Positions 33,061-46,700 of a stretch of 64,000 nucleotides of DNA are shown here, in pieces. How positions within the stretch are numbered: the first letter of the stretch is position 1; every line of letters starts with the position of its first letter. Under the pieces are notes generated by a model that was given only the letters and a program-made list of their open reading frames with translations, was not told the origin of the DNA and did no database searches. Position numbers and translations under genes: made by a program. The stretch spans positions 278,926,413 to 278,990,412 of the forward strand of contig CM038215.1 in assembly GCA_021442155.1 (NCBI GenBank), given 5' to 3'. The DNA is from Cymbidium sinense (Eukaryota; Streptophyta; Magnoliopsida; Asparagales; Orchidaceae).

Positions 33061-35260
33061 GAAAATAACTAACACAAATCTAGGATTATGCAAGGACTGA
33101 TTAAAATAATTGTAAATAAAAATATATGTGCTAAGCCTAAGCTTGTGATAAATGAGATGAGAATTTATGGAGATTATTTTTACCATTTTGGGAAGCCAAT
33201 TTCTCTTGCAATGTCAAACAAAATGCAACCTAATTAATTCTTACTAGTCAAATTATTACATTTATAATTTTGCATCTTCTTTAAATTAATCAATATTTCA
33301 TTACTATCCAGATGAATTGTGAAAGATGTTTGATTTTAGTGCACTAAATTTTTAAAAGCTAGTTATTCACATTTTTAGTCAGTCTTTTTTCTTTTCCTGG
33401 ATGTGAACAAAGTTATACAAAAAGAAAAAAAAAATTATTTTGGAGCATCAAAGATTAAATGATCTTTTATACATTCAATATAACTTAATTTGCATAATAG
33501 GTATGCTTTTCTTTGATAAATCATATGTCAACTATTTTATATGTTATGTATTTTTTCACTTATGACTGTATTTTTATAAGTCACAAATAAAAAAAGTAGT
33601 AATCTATTTGACTGTAAGCATTGAAATAGTTGATGAAAAGCTTGCTCCTGAACTTGATTATGGTGATCGATAGAATGAAATCTATTGAGAAGATATAGAT
33701 GAAATCTATAAGAATGTATGCTTTTAAAAATAATATTATTTATTTTTAAAAATAAAAAATGAAATCTTAAACATTATACCATAAAAGCTATTAGAGAGGG
33801 AGATAGTAAGGAGATAATTTTTGGAGAAGTAGATTTCATAAATACATTAATAAGAGATGAATTTTGAATAGATTACTTTTAATTTTGTACATTTTATTAT
33901 ATTTTTAGTCTTATGTTAAATATTTACTTATATAATATTTTTCTATATTTAAAAAGATACATTTTAATTTAAAAAATGAATGATAATAATATTTTTGATA
34001 TGATATTCAAGATTAAGATGTTATATATATAAAAATTAAAATTTTAATTTTAGATATATAAATACATAAAAATTTGTGTGATATATACTTTAATTCAAAA
34101 ATAATAAATGCTAAGTGAATGCTAAATTATGTAATTTTTTTTTTCACTTTTAAATGATATTAACTTTTTTTTTTTTAATTTAGTTTCAAAAGGCCAATTT
34201 TTTAAGGGAATAAAATACAATATTTTGAAGTATCTTCTGCATTTGGATTAGAGCGTAAACGAAAAGTTAGTGACTTAAACATTAAAGCTGTTTAAAATTG
34301 TAATAATTGAATATATTAATTATGATTTAGTTAACAGCTTAGATTTTTTAATTAAAAGATTTTGAATTCAAGGTTTTACATTTACTCTGTATATGATTGA
34401 ATTTGATCAACTGTCAAAAAGAAAGAAAGAAAGAAAAAACTGTACTTCATAATCACCAAAAAAAAAAAAAAAAAGTTTCTGTTCAAAAAATTCTAGAAAT
34501 TGCAACTTTAAAGATATCAAAGTTGGTGATTCATATCATCATATAATGGGAGGAAAAAAAAAAAAAAAAAAAGTGCTACCTCTAGAGGTTCAACACCCAC
34601 AGGCTCTCTTCTCTACCAGACAAAAAAAAAAAAAAAAGGTAATAAAAATAAACAATAAAATTGAAGAGTACAAGGGACAAAAATAAACATTCTACATACA
34701 AGAGAAATTGATACAGCAGCGGGCATTGCGCTACTTGTGGAAAGTTGTTTAGGGGAGTCAGTCCAGCTCTAACCTGCATGAGAGCATGAATAAAATTAAA
34801 TTTTAATAACATTACTCTCTGAAGTGCTGCAATAATTATAATTATTTGATAAAATAAATTAACCACTGAAATGAGCGAGTAAATGACTAAAATTAATATG
34901 ATATTATTATAATATGATAAAATAGTCATGATATATAATAAATTAACATAATCAATATATTTACTTAATAAAAAGAACTACTCAGTTTCATAATTATATC
35001 ATAAAAAATACTCATCTACAAGTCTGCTAAACTACCATTCCAAAAAAAAATTTGATTCATTTTAATTCAAATATGTTTTATGGGCGGCACCTGATTATTT
35101 TAAAAAACTAAATGGGGAAGACAGAGCAAGTGAGAGGATGATACTAAAGACGAGTAGAAAAAAAACTCAAGCAGTTCAATATAGTTCATGAATTGATTCA
35201 ATCATTAGGAGGTCTTTCAACCTTATGAATGCTACAATAATGCAACACTACAAATACAAT
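33061..35260. other. AT-rich DNA with several long A runs, no gene recognised
   Basis: A homopolymer runs lie near 34458-34474, 34553-34572 and 34622-34638. The first part may be the decayed tail of the hAT copy. No TIR pair or exon could be supported. Confidence 0.5.
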
Positions 35261-35316
35261 AATGAATGGCTAATAGTTACGAACATGTGAACTGGTCATA
35301 ATATAAATACGCATAC

Positions 35317-35445
35317 CCTCTTTGAGATAGTTGAGAACATGAATGATAGAGTCATCAAGCAGATGCTCCAAGCGAATATTTGACTTGAGTGTTGGAGCTG
35401 GGAACTTAAGCGAGTGCGCCTTTGACAACTCTTCTAAGGTGAGAG
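35317..35445 (-). CDS. Candidate internal exon of an unidentified gene
   Basis: On the minus strand an acceptor ATCAAG precedes 35445, and a donor GTATGC follows at 35316. Between them lies an open, non-repetitive frame: LTLEELSKAHSLKFPAPTLK followed by SNIRLEHLLDD and SIIHVLNYLKE. Composition and codon look are protein-like and unlike the AT-rich surroundings. I do not recognise the family. No neighbouring exon in a matching phase was found; the next plausible acceptor on this strand (before 34773) gives a stop. It could be an isolated gene fragment. Confidence 0.3.
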
Positions 35446-35589
35446 CTTGATAAGCATAAAAATTTAGAGAAAAATTATACATTTATGATTAAATAATATT
35501 AAGTTGTGGTCATTTTTAATATTTTTTTAAATGTTTTTAATAGAAAATTCTCATATAAAGTGAAAAAGAAGAAAAATCAAAATTTGTGA

Positions 35590-36050
35590 GCTGGCACCAA
35601 CATTGCGGCATTGTATTTGGAGAAAATATGATCTTGAAACAAAGAAGACAACGACTAGGTGCTAAATGATAAGCATTGTAGCGCTATATTAGTAGAGATT
35701 TGAATCTTAAGATAGTAAGCATAACACCTAAGCTCTACTATAAGTAGTGCTATGACACTTGAAGAAGCTCAAAGAAGCCGAAAAAAAAAATTTGAAGACA
35801 GATTAGAGCACCTTGATGCTAAAAAACTAGCGTTGTGATACCATAATCCCAAGAATTCAGCATATAAACAGAGAACAAGTGCCTAGTTGCTACATGACCA
35901 GTGCCGCAACACAAACTCTTTGGATTTCACCATAAAGACAATAAACAAAGTGCCTAGGCACTGAATATCAACACTACGGTGCCAAAATAGCCATAAGCAA
36001 AAAGATAGAGAACTTAGCACCTAAGTGTCACGGTTTCAAGTAGTTTCAGC
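35590..36050. repeat. Degenerate tandem repeat with CCTAGG-type palindromes
   Basis: About five to six diverged units of roughly 70-110 bases each carry a pair of GC-richer words such as GTGCCTAGGCACT, GTGCCTAGTTGCT, GCACCTAAGTG, or AGGTGCTAAATG, followed about 20 bases later by a GTAGCGCTA, GTGCCGCAACAC or ACTACGGTGCC type word. Intervening sequence is AT-rich. No coding is present. Confidence 0.6.
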
Positions 36051-37224
36051 AATTAGTTCGGTGAGTTTCAAAGGCAGTTTAAAAGAGTCATTGAAGATAA
36101 TATGAGGGACAACTAATAGAATGATGCTACACTTGAAGATGAGATTCTAAGTGAATGTGTTAATGTGCAGTATTTGTGTTGACTATATGTTATTCGTTGT
36201 GAAAAATGTAGGACTAGATTCAAAAGCAGGAGATTCAGACTAGGAGGTGAAGGATAGAGTTAAAAATAACTTAAGAGTTTACTCAATTTTATATTTTTAC
36301 TTTTAATTGTCTCAAATATTCTTCTACATTTATGACATGATAATGTTCCCGCTTTCATATATGAGTAACTAAATTATTAGTACTCTAAATTTGTGAAATA
36401 ATGCCTTATTTTCTATAATAATGTATTGAAAAGTTTAGAGCAACTGTTATGTTTTGTGCTGTGAATGATTATATTATTTTGCTTTTTTTCAATATTTTAT
36501 TTAGTTGTGACGTAGCCAATCATAAATATAATATGATACAGAGAAATCGGTAGAGTCCTAGTAGAATAATTAGAGAAAATACGAAAATCTTTTAAATATA
36601 CATAAACATATGATATTTAGAAATTTGCAATTGTATAGAGAGATAAGAGTAATACAATCCGTTATTTCAATAGATATATAGACATATAACTAATTAATTA
36701 TAGTGATTAAAATTTTTAAACTAGGCATAAACAAAAAGAGAATTTTTATCCTGATTGACAATTATTTACAATAATTTTATAAATACATAAATCATAGAAA
36801 CAATTGAGAAATCATAAATTCAGATTATGTTTTCTAAAAATTAATTAAAAGCCTATTTTCTTAAAATAATATTTATAATTTCTAGTAATTTTAAATTTTC
36901 TAATTTTCATTTGGTTGGATAAAAATTAGAGTAACATAAGATTGATGATTAACTTAATTAAATTTCATTGAATATCATCGTAACTCATCATTATATTACT
37001 TGAACGACATATGCAGTTGTGTTCACCGTTTTAGCTCGATTAGAGCTATCATGCCTTATGATGACCCTCTTTTTAAATCTATTTGGCTGGTTGAATCTCT
37101 CTCCTACTCACTATATCAAAATCAAGTGATAAACTTAATCACCTAAATGCAACCAATCCACATATAACACCTTATAGCAATTTACACGAATTCAAACCAA
37201 TCAAATCATGCAAAAGCAATCCAA

Positions 37225-37287
<63 letters not shown>

Positions 37288-40200
37288 AAGTAACTAATAA
37301 ATCACAAACTTTTATATAAAACATTAAACTCATTTGATATATTAGCTTAAATCTTTTTCTATCTTACATCAACATCAACTGTATATCAAAATATGATAAT
37401 TAAATTGAATATGATACTCATTAAGCCTCAATCTAATCTTTTTCATTTCATATAAATAATCAGAATAATAATTTAATGAGCTATGAGACTCGATAAAATA
37501 AATAACTGTAACATAAAATTAAATACTTAAGAACAATAAATATGTATGCTAATTATTATTTGATATAATCATAAAACTGATTATATTTAAGTTTGTATAT
37601 TACCATAACATTCAATATTTAAATTTAGTTACAGAAGGTTTAATATTAATATGCTTTGCAGAAAATAAATAGCAACAAAATGCCAAATGTAAATTTTTTT
37701 AGTGTATTGTATCAATCAAGGATTCAAATGCTTATATTTTTATTTAATTATAACAAGGCATTCAATAGCTTATTTATTTATTTTTACATTAGATTTCACT
37801 TTAGCCTTAGAATATGTTATGTATATGGTTATTAGCCATCAATAGATAGCTCTGTATACCCATACCAAATAGCATAAGATATAAATCTAGCTTAAAGGCT
37901 ATATCATAAAAATCAATAGAACCTAAATGGAACTGAGCATTATTGCTATTTAATTACAATGAGAATCTTTTAGTTTCTAAAGACTATCCTTTCATCTCAC
38001 TTAAATAGGTGTCATAATTATAGCATTGTAAACTTATCTCCACATAACATGACATTTCTTAAACTCAATACATTTTCATCATTAAACATGTAAATAAATT
38101 TGTGCTTTAATTTTAAATATACTCATCAACTGTATATAGAAATGTGCAATTTATAATCAAATGCCTTCTTTTTAAAATGTTAAATATCAACAAAATAATT
38201 GTATAATCATAAGACATTTAATTGCAAGCTTATATTATCAAAATTTGTGTGGTCATCAACACATGTAAAAACACATTCTACAATAAAAAAATTATAATGC
38301 ATTGCACACACAAGTCAAATTTACGTTCAAATGAACATTCAAAAAGATTAAATAAAATTAACTTCCCAAGTTAGAAATTCTATATCTTATGCAACAATTG
38401 ATCTCATTAAATTGGCCAACGCAAAACTTAAAGATAAGGGGGATTTACATGTATACCACATCATTCTTAAGTATTTATATATCTAATAGCTAAGCTTTCA
38501 ATATTTATATAATAGCATTTAAATCTTTAACATCACATCAAAAATACTGCTATCACTAACTATTTTAAAGTTAAAACATTGTTTCATGGATGAAAAAAAT
38601 ATATTATACATGTAAATATAAATCTTCAAATATATATAAACACATAAAATTGTGTGATATGCATGTATATTTTCCTACTTACAAATAATGTGAATACAAA
38701 ATAGACTCACAAAAAAAGCTTATGCACTTGCAATGCAACCATTCCTTTGAGTTGCAAAGAATTCTATTCCATAAAGTAGAAATACTGCAGGTGACCCTCT
38801 TTCGACTCGGCAAGTCTTTGAAGAAGGATGCAAAATAATATGAGGCTTTGAATAAGATAGAAATATAAGGTCCTAGAAATATCAAAGATAAAACGTGAGA
38901 TGGCTAAAGTTAAATTCAATTACGATCAGAGAAAATGTCTTATAGTCTTAACATCAGAGAAGCCCAGTAAAATCTATGCTTGTGCATGCGCGTCTCAGGA
39001 AAATGACCATGCCCAACTATGATGATAAGGCTTGCAACAATGTGATGCAAAAAAAGCTCGAAAAGTCATTTGATTTGTTGAATGATAAACCTGGAAAGCA
39101 ATATGCAAATTATACAAGTTGATGTATAATGAATCCTGTGTTAGGGTTCCATGCTGAAGGACAAACCATACAAGTGGATGTATTGCATTCAACCATCAGG
39201 GCATTGAGGGCATGCCCGCAAGTATGCAATAATACCCATAAAGTCATAAAACAAAACATATGGCAACACGTGCTATTTTAAACATAGGATAAAATATCAA
39301 AAGTTAAAAAAATGTAGCTATATATGAAAGGCTCCTAGATTGAAAGATAAACAGGAAAAAAATAAGGTGATGCTTAAGTTCAAGCGTTCAATGGCTTAAC
39401 GAATCAATTGATGGCATAAATATAAAAATTTAGTGAACTTTTTAGAAGTCACATTCTCCAAGTCATTAAAAATTTTGACAAGCACATATTTAACATCAAA
39501 TAACATTATTTATTATTCTAATCATTTAGCACTTCTAGCTATTTAATACTTATAATCATGAACACCTCATGTTATTAAAAAATTTAACATCTAATAGTTC
39601 ATGCAGTACTTGATCCTAATTAATAGAAAGTAATATAAAATTGCATAGGCATCATCTTATGGACAAAAGAGAAATAAAAAAAAAACTTTAATATAAATTT
39701 GCAAATTAGTAAAATCAAATAAAATTAATAAAAAAATATATGCATAATGTCAAAATTGATTTTAAAATATAATCAAAATATATGCATAGGAGCAATGCAC
39801 CATGTGCCATTGGTTCTTAATAGTGCAAATAGTGCGCTATTTTAAACCTCATGTTGTATCAAGTAAATGATGCCGGTGGTGTGCGGCACAAAATTTTTAG
39901 GCTGATTTACTAACCTCTTATTTTATTGATTGTGTGGAAGGAATAGTATTTAGCTCATGATAATGCACTAACTACTGACATTTACAAATTTGTTTAACTG
40001 GAATTGATAGTTAATTTCAACCTCTTAACATCTATTAAAACCGTGCTTCTCAGACGAGGTGCTACAAAATGGAAAAAGCTTGCCTCCAATCACAGTCGTG
40101 CGATGATAGTGCGAGAAGCGCACTAACATGCTTGCATTGCATAACAAAGCGAAGGTGAAAAGCATATGCGTAGCGGGTTGGTAACAATTAGATGTATAAT

Positions 40201-40680
40201 GAGTTGGGCTTAATAATTAAAATTTTTAGACTGTGCTACTCTTTCGAATCGCCCAAGCAGCTAAAGACAGTAAAATGAAGCTGAGGTGAGAACTTTCGTC
40301 TTGATCGTGAACCTGACAACTTTTTTCACTCAATCCAACCTGAGGGGGCGATCGAGCCGGTAGTTACTGACCCAGACCACAAGCATCATTGATGCAAATA
40401 TCCTTACATGTAAGAGTAGTCATCTCCTCATCCTTTGTCTCCTGTAGGTATTACTTTTAATGGCCGTATCACTTTATTTCATGATAGTGAGTACAATGAT
40501 GTTAAAAATTATTTTTTATTATTGTCACCTAGCTTTGCAAGGAGTCAAAGGAGTGCTCCAGCATTGAGATATTTTGATATTATCCTTATAATTTAGTACA
40601 AATTTCTTGATTGATGCTTGATAAAAATGATTAAATGAGCATGGTAAATTATTTGCATTAAATTTGCAACTGACCACAAA
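36051..40680. other. Long AT-rich region, no gene recognised
   Basis: No exon or element family could be supported. The words GTGCGCTATTTTAAAC or GTGCTATTTTAAAC recur near 39270 and 39830, and a diverged form at 41508, hinting at a dispersed repeat. A more GC-balanced patch lies at 40040-40450. Confidence 0.45.
37229..37285. repeat. (AT)n microsatellite
   Basis: Uninterrupted AT dinucleotides, about 57 bases. Confidence 0.95.
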
Positions 40681-40689
40681 AATTGCTTA

Positions 40690-41330
40690 AGGGAACAAAA
40701 GTTTATGTAGGCCAAATGTTTATAAAGAAGAGAAAGCATGTGTATTAAATATCATGTGTAGATCACTGCATTGATTTGATGTCAGAGGATATTGAGAAAA
40801 TAGATGATGTAAAAAATTCTATAAAAAAAGCTTACAGTTAATTGGCTACATATATAATCATAGACTTATTATTAACATGAAGAAGAAATATACTAGTGAT
40901 GTTCAATTTGTGAGACAATGTATCACTCATTTTATAACTTCATTTCTCACTCATACAAGCATACATAAGCAAAGAAAAAAAATAAAGTGTATGTTTCTGA
41001 ACATTGAAACAAGCCCAGACTTAGCGTTGATTATTAAAACAAAAAAGCTAAGGACATCATTCTCTGAAGATTACAAACCTAATTGTGAAGAGATGGTGAT
41101 TAGTAGATGGTGTAAATGAATTCCATTTATGATGGAATAGACAAAATTAAGAATGTGGTACATTTGGAGAAAATGAAAAGAAGTAATTGCATATCATTGA
41201 TAAATAGAAGTTTCAACTTAGAAAACTATTGCATCAAGCTAAATACTATCATAATCTAATTTTTTTACAACAATATGTCTAATAAAATCAAATGGACAAT
41301 TGATGAAAAGTGTATATGTAGTTATTAATA
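40690..41330 (+). pseudogene. hAT transposase remnant, middle part
   Basis: Plus-strand pieces read LMSEDIEKIDDVKNSIKKAYS (about 40777-40840, matching LMLEDIGKL..V..TIKRA). Then the frame at 40877-41119 continues with RQCITHFITSFLTHTSIHKQ and KKIKCMFLN, matching RP.VTRFATSFLTLQSIHKQK..LR.MF. Stops interrupt the first part. It is a different copy from the one at 32.1 kb but from the same broad BED-finger hAT group. Confidence 0.78.
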
Positions 41331-41638
41331 GGTTAGTGGTAGATCCAAACGAAAGAACGATCATATAACAAAAATTTTCTATTTATAATCATATTGGTGG
41401 CCTAATCATAATAGAGTACATCATCTGCAATAGATAAGAAAATAAGAAATCTTTAGATATAATTAACTCATACTTGTTAATGACAAATGACGCACTATAA
41501 TGTAAAGCTCTTGTGGAGCCATGACACATGGGGCAACGTGTGTCATTTTAAATATGATGCTAATATTTAAAAATTATTAGAAAGAATAGATAAATATGTA
41601 AGACAATTATGTGTGTATATATGGTATATACATATATG

Positions 41639-41689
41639 TCACACACACACACACACAGAGACATATATATATATATATATATATATATT
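41639..41689. repeat. (CA)n then (TA)n compound microsatellite
   Basis: About nine CA units followed by a short break and about thirteen TA units. Confidence 0.92.
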
Positions 41690-41737
41690 ATGTCAACCTT
41701 TAAAAAGCAACTTGACGTACGCCATAAGGGCAATGCA

Positions 41738-44690
41738 CCACATCAACAACAACAAGCCTTTATCCCACTAAGTGGATCGGCTACATGAATCCTTCGTCTC
41801 CATTGTGTCCTATTATGTGTCAAATTCTCATTTAATTCAAGTATACTTAGGTCATTTTTATACATCTTAACCAAGTCTTTTAGTCTACCTCTACCTTTCT
41901 TAACATAAGGCAAATAATGCATCACTCTCCTAACCGGGACGCCGACGCTTTATGTGGCCAAACCATCTAAGGCAACTCTCTAATCTTATCTCACCTGAGC
42001 TACTCCAACTTTTTTCTAACATACTCATTTCAGCATTTTATCTCTAAGAGTAAAGCCATTCATCCACATGAGCATCCTCATCTCTGTAACACTTAACTTA
42101 GTCTTATTATTCTCTTTTATTAGCCAACATTCTGCACCATAAGTCATTGCAGGTCTTACCACCATCTTATAAAATTTTTCCTTAAGATTATGAAACTTTT
42201 CTATCACACAACTGCCGATGCATTCCTCCACTTCAACCATCCAACTTGAATTCTACTAATAACATCTCCATCCATTTCACCATCATTTTGAACAATAGAG
42301 CCTAAATATCAATCGCCACTCTTATTAATGACTTGTTCACCTAATATCACAACACTACCACTAAAACTTCTACAACTAAAATTACACTCTATATTAAGTT
42401 TAGATCTACTTAAACGAAAACCTTTAGACTCTAATGTTGACCTCCATAATTCAAGTTTCTCTTGGACTCCCTCTCTAGTCTTATCAACAAAAAGAATGTC
42501 ATCAACAAAAAGATACACCAAGGTACATCTTCTTGTAAATGCCAAGTAAGAACATTCATAACTAAAGCAAAAAAAGATAAGGGCTTAAAGCTAATCCTTG
42601 ATGTAATCCAACTGAAATAGGAAAATATTGTGTCAATCCTCATTGTTTTTGGACACAAGTAACAACTCTAGTATACATATCCTTAATTAATTGAATATAA
42701 CTAATATTAACTCATTTCTGTTCTAGAACTCTCCAAAGAACATCTCTTGAAACTTTATCATAAACTTTTTCTAAATCAATAAATATGATATGTAGATCCT
42801 CCTTACTTTCTCTATACTTCTCCATCAAATCTCTTAACAAATGTATAGCATCCATAGTAGATCTACCTGGCATGAAACCAAACTGATTGTAAGAAATATT
42901 TGTATCACATCGTAATCTATGCTCAATTACTCTCTCCCATAATTTTAATGTATGACACATTAACTTAATTCTTCTATAATTTGCACACTCTTGTGCATCA
43001 CCTTTATTCTTAAATATAGAACCAAAAACTCTTTCTCCACTCATCCGACATCTTTTAGTCTTTAAAATAACATTAAAAGATTTGTAAGCCAAGAAATTTC
43101 TTGATCTCCTAAATATTTTCACACTTCTATTGGAATATCATCGATACTTTTTTCACATTTCATTTTCTTTAAAGTTTAACTTCGATTTACTAATACGATG
43201 ATAAGAATAAAATTCTTTATTTTTGTTTAGGATATTAAGGTTGCTAAAATCAATTATACTTTTAGATCCTTAATTAAAAAGTTTATCAAAATACCCCATC
43301 CACCTATTTTCAATATCATTTTCTAAGAAAATCACTTTATTATTTTCATCATTAAGACACTTCACTTGAATTAGGTCTTTACTTCTCCTATCTCTTTGGT
43401 TTGCTAACTTATACATACATCTTTCACCTTCGTGGTCTAATCTATCTAAATCACTAAAGTTCATTTTTTTGCATTATATATTATTTTCTTAGAATCTCTG
43501 CAGACCCTTTATATCTTTCCCAATTCTCTGAGTTTTTATATCTAAACCAAGTTTTATAACAAAGTTTCTTATTTTTTATCTTTTCTTTCACACTCTGACT
43601 CCACCACCAACTATTTTTTATTAAAAGAAGCTTTTTCTTTTGATTCTCCAAGACATTTTAACAATTTCAACTAATTTTTTTTTTCCCACATAACATTTTC
43701 TTATGAACATCCAAAGCTCTAAGCTCTCAGAATTTTGCTTTTAAAATATTTTTATTTCATGTTCTTAAGTGTCCTCATCTAATCATGACAATAATTTGAT
43801 TTATTTTTCCTCTTACTTTGATCTTAAAATCTAAAACTAACAATCGATGGTACTTAAACTTTCACTGAATGACCTACAATCTTTACAATCTAAACGACCT
43901 ATTTTTCTAGAAAATAATCAATCTGTTTTACTAGATCCATTTTATAAGTAATAATATATTCATCTCTTTTCTTAAATAAAATATTAAAAATTATAAAATC
44001 ATGTCAAAATCTAATATAATCCTACCTTCTTCATTAATCACTACAAATTCATAACCAAAATGAATACTTTTAAAATCTTCTACCACTCTACTAACACGTC
44101 CCATTTAAATCTCCTCTAATAAATACTTTTTTCTTCAAGAGAGATTCTTTTGTATTAATCCCTCTAATTCATTTCAAAAAAAATTTTGAGCTTACATCCA
44201 AACCTACTTGAAAGATAAACATTTATAACATTAATAATCTTAATATCAACAATAATTTTTAAAGCTATGATTCTATCTCCACATCGATTAATATTTATAA
44301 CATTATCTTTCAAATTTTTATCTATAATCGCACCTACACCATTTCTAGATCGACTTCTACCTGAATACCAAAGTTTAAAACCTAAACTATAAATCTTCTT
44401 GGCCTTCCCCCAACCCATTTAATTTCTTGAACACATAAAATACTTACTTTCTATGAACCATAATATCTACTAATTCCATTAATTTACCTGTAAGAGTACC
44501 TATATTCTAAGATCCTAACCTAATTCTAGTTTCATGGACTAACTTCTTTGCCCGCATCCGTCCATAATGTGAGAACCCTTGCTTATTTAACATTGCACTG
44601 CCGGATGCGCCTTTACATTTTTCATCAGATTCGCCATAAAGCACGCCGCCCGGACTCCCAAGATTAACACAATGATTTAAAGGATTCATG
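41738..44690 (-). mobile_element. RTE-type LINE copy C, longest copy
   Basis: Minus-strand pieces in order from the 5' side. Near 44689-44507: LGSPGGVLYGESDEKCKGAS and HETRIRLGSW. At 44418-44164: endonuclease text GFKLWYSGRSRSRNGVGAII...GDRIIALK. At 43122-42712: the RT, with NYRRIKLMCHTLKLWERVIE, NQFGFMPGRSTMDAI and FIDLEKVYDKVSRDVLW. At about 42660-42400: the [22 protein letters not shown] region. At 42240-42025: the C-terminus, FYKMVVRPAMTYGAECW...SVTEMRMLMWMNG. The 3' end at 41738 is (CAA)n-like as in copies A and B. Multiple frameshifts and stops mean it is dead. Confidence 0.9.
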
Positions 44691-45180
44691 TCATGATTAT
44701 TTCGACAAGTTTTACAAATCGTGACTACCTATTGCAACCATCCACTTTTCACATCCCACTTGGGAGGGCAAAGGTAATGAGCCATACAAATAAATATGCG
44801 CCATTTTGATGTTACAGCCACAAATACTATAATTGCGTGCATACGCCATGGTGCGTGCCATTGATATGTATGGGTTTATTAAAGTTTTTACATAATTTTC
44901 AAAAATTAATTGATTAGTTTTTTGTTTATACGTGACATAATTATAATACAACAAAGTTGTGGGAGAGGTATGGTGCATCAACCTCATCTTTGTAAAACTT
45001 GATTATCAAAATTTTATGATTAACTTGCCATGCTTCTAGGTATGAGAGGAACTAATGTATTTGAGCATGTTAATACTTTATAATTATAAACATACTAAAT
45101 AATTCATATATTTTATGAATATATATTTTTTATTTTTATATATTCACACAAAAAAGAGAAATCTATTAAATTAAAAGCAC
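44691..45180. other. Spacer between LINE copy C and the Harbinger-like element
   Basis: Possibly the 5' leader of the LINE for the first 100 bases; otherwise nothing recognised. Confidence 0.4.
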
Positions 45181-45184
45181 TTAA

Positions 45185-46697
45185 GAGGCTATTTAGTTGC
45201 TTGCAGAAAAATATGCAGGATAAAAAGAATGCACTGTAAAATGAATATAATGTATTTGAATTGTTTTAGGTTTTTTGTTTGAAAATCCTATAAATACATG
45301 AAGTTTGTTTTTTTCTTGTTTGATAAAATGAATGTAATGTATATTTGATATTTGGTGAAATATTTTCACAATTCGATGAACGACGGGCCAAAATGGCAAT
45401 GATGATGATGGTAGTTGGCTGATGAACGACGGGCCAAAATATTAAAGTTAACAAAATATGTAATTTAAATATTTTGATAAAAAATTTTATAAATTTTAAA
45501 ACTCTTTTTATTACTATAATGAGCTAGAACTAAATTAACCGTTACTTATCCATGAAACCATAACCCAATTATGTTATAAGCTCATACTTTGGAGCTCTAC
45601 TTCTTAAAATAAGGAGTGTAAGATTAAATTTCCTTCATGATGTGGGACTAAAAATATTGAATATCGTGAAACTTTTTGAATTGAGCTTTAATATTGAGAT
45701 ATTTAGATTATATGAAATGAGCTTTGGTAATATAAAATGGGTTTAAAATATAAGAACATAAGAACATTTTAATTTTTAACTTTATATTTTATAATATAAA
45801 AAAAATTTTAAGAGTATAAAATTTATAATAATATTTTGTAAATATTTTATGCATTATAAAATTTTATAAAATTTAAAACTCTTTTTATTAATATAATGAA
45901 CTTGAACTAAATTAATCATAAATTATCCTCTAAACCATAACTCAATTATGTTATAAGCTCATAATTTGAAGCTCTACTTCTTAATATAAAGAGTGCAACA
46001 TTAAATCCCCTTTATGATGTCGGACTAAAAAAGTTGAATATCATGACACTTTTTGAGTTGGGCTTTAAGATTGAGATATTTAGATTATATTAAATGGGCT
46101 TTAGTAATCTCGAATGGGTTTAAAATATAAGAATATATGAATAATATTTTAATTTTTAACTTTATATTTTTATTATAAATAATAATTATTTTAATATATC
46201 TATATTATCAAAACTTTTAAAATTTTGAACATTTTTTAATATACATATAGTTAGATTTATAATAATATTTTTTAAAAAAAAATGTTTTATACTATAAATT
46301 TTATATTTTTATTATAAACTAGAATTTTTATATATTATATCTTATTATAAATTATACCTCTATTTATACATTTATATTAAAATTTTTTAGGATTTTAAAT
46401 GTATGTAATATACATATATAATTATATATTATTGAATTTTATATCAATCTTGAAAGTTATAATTATTAGAAATATATTCATGTACTTATCCTATTTATTT
46501 TTTGTTATATATTTAATTTATTTTATCATTTAATTAAATTAATATTTAATAATTTTAATATTTATTACATCATCTAGTTCAACCATAATTGAACTATTGA
46601 ACCTTAAATCTCTCTTTCTTCTCATTCAATATTCAATTCGATTTTCATAACATTGCTTTTTACAATACATCACAAAAGCAGGCAATCAAATATCCCC
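45185..46697. mobile_element. Harbinger-like non-autonomous DNA transposon, 1.5 kb
   Basis: Imperfect terminal inverted repeats: GAGGCTATTTAGTTGCTTGC at the left, and at the right the complement of GGGGATATTTGATTGCCTGC. These resemble PIF/Harbinger ends. The target duplication TAA is perfect (45182-45184 and 46698-46700). The interior is AT-rich, contains a 377-bp direct duplication and has no transposase frame. Confidence 0.75.
45476..46160. repeat. 377-bp tandem duplication inside the Harbinger-like element
   Basis: Copies start near 45480 and 45855. Shared words include AAACTCTTTTTATTA, CAATTATGTTATAAGCTCAT, GCTCTACTTCTTAA and ATGGGTTTAAAATATAAG. By eye they differ at roughly one base in seven, so the duplication is old. 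Confidence 0.82.
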
Positions 46698-46700
46698 TAA

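Noticed and set aside
34582..34929. Minus-strand frame with VRAGLTPLNNFPQVAQCPLL after a CAG acceptor, as a second exon of the 35.3 kb orphan
   Set aside because: Joining the two in the required phase gives an immediate stop, and the rest of the frame is low-complexity membrane-like text from AT-rich DNA.
37229..37285. AT tract as origin or regulatory array
   Set aside because: A plain dinucleotide microsatellite; nothing beyond composition supports a function.
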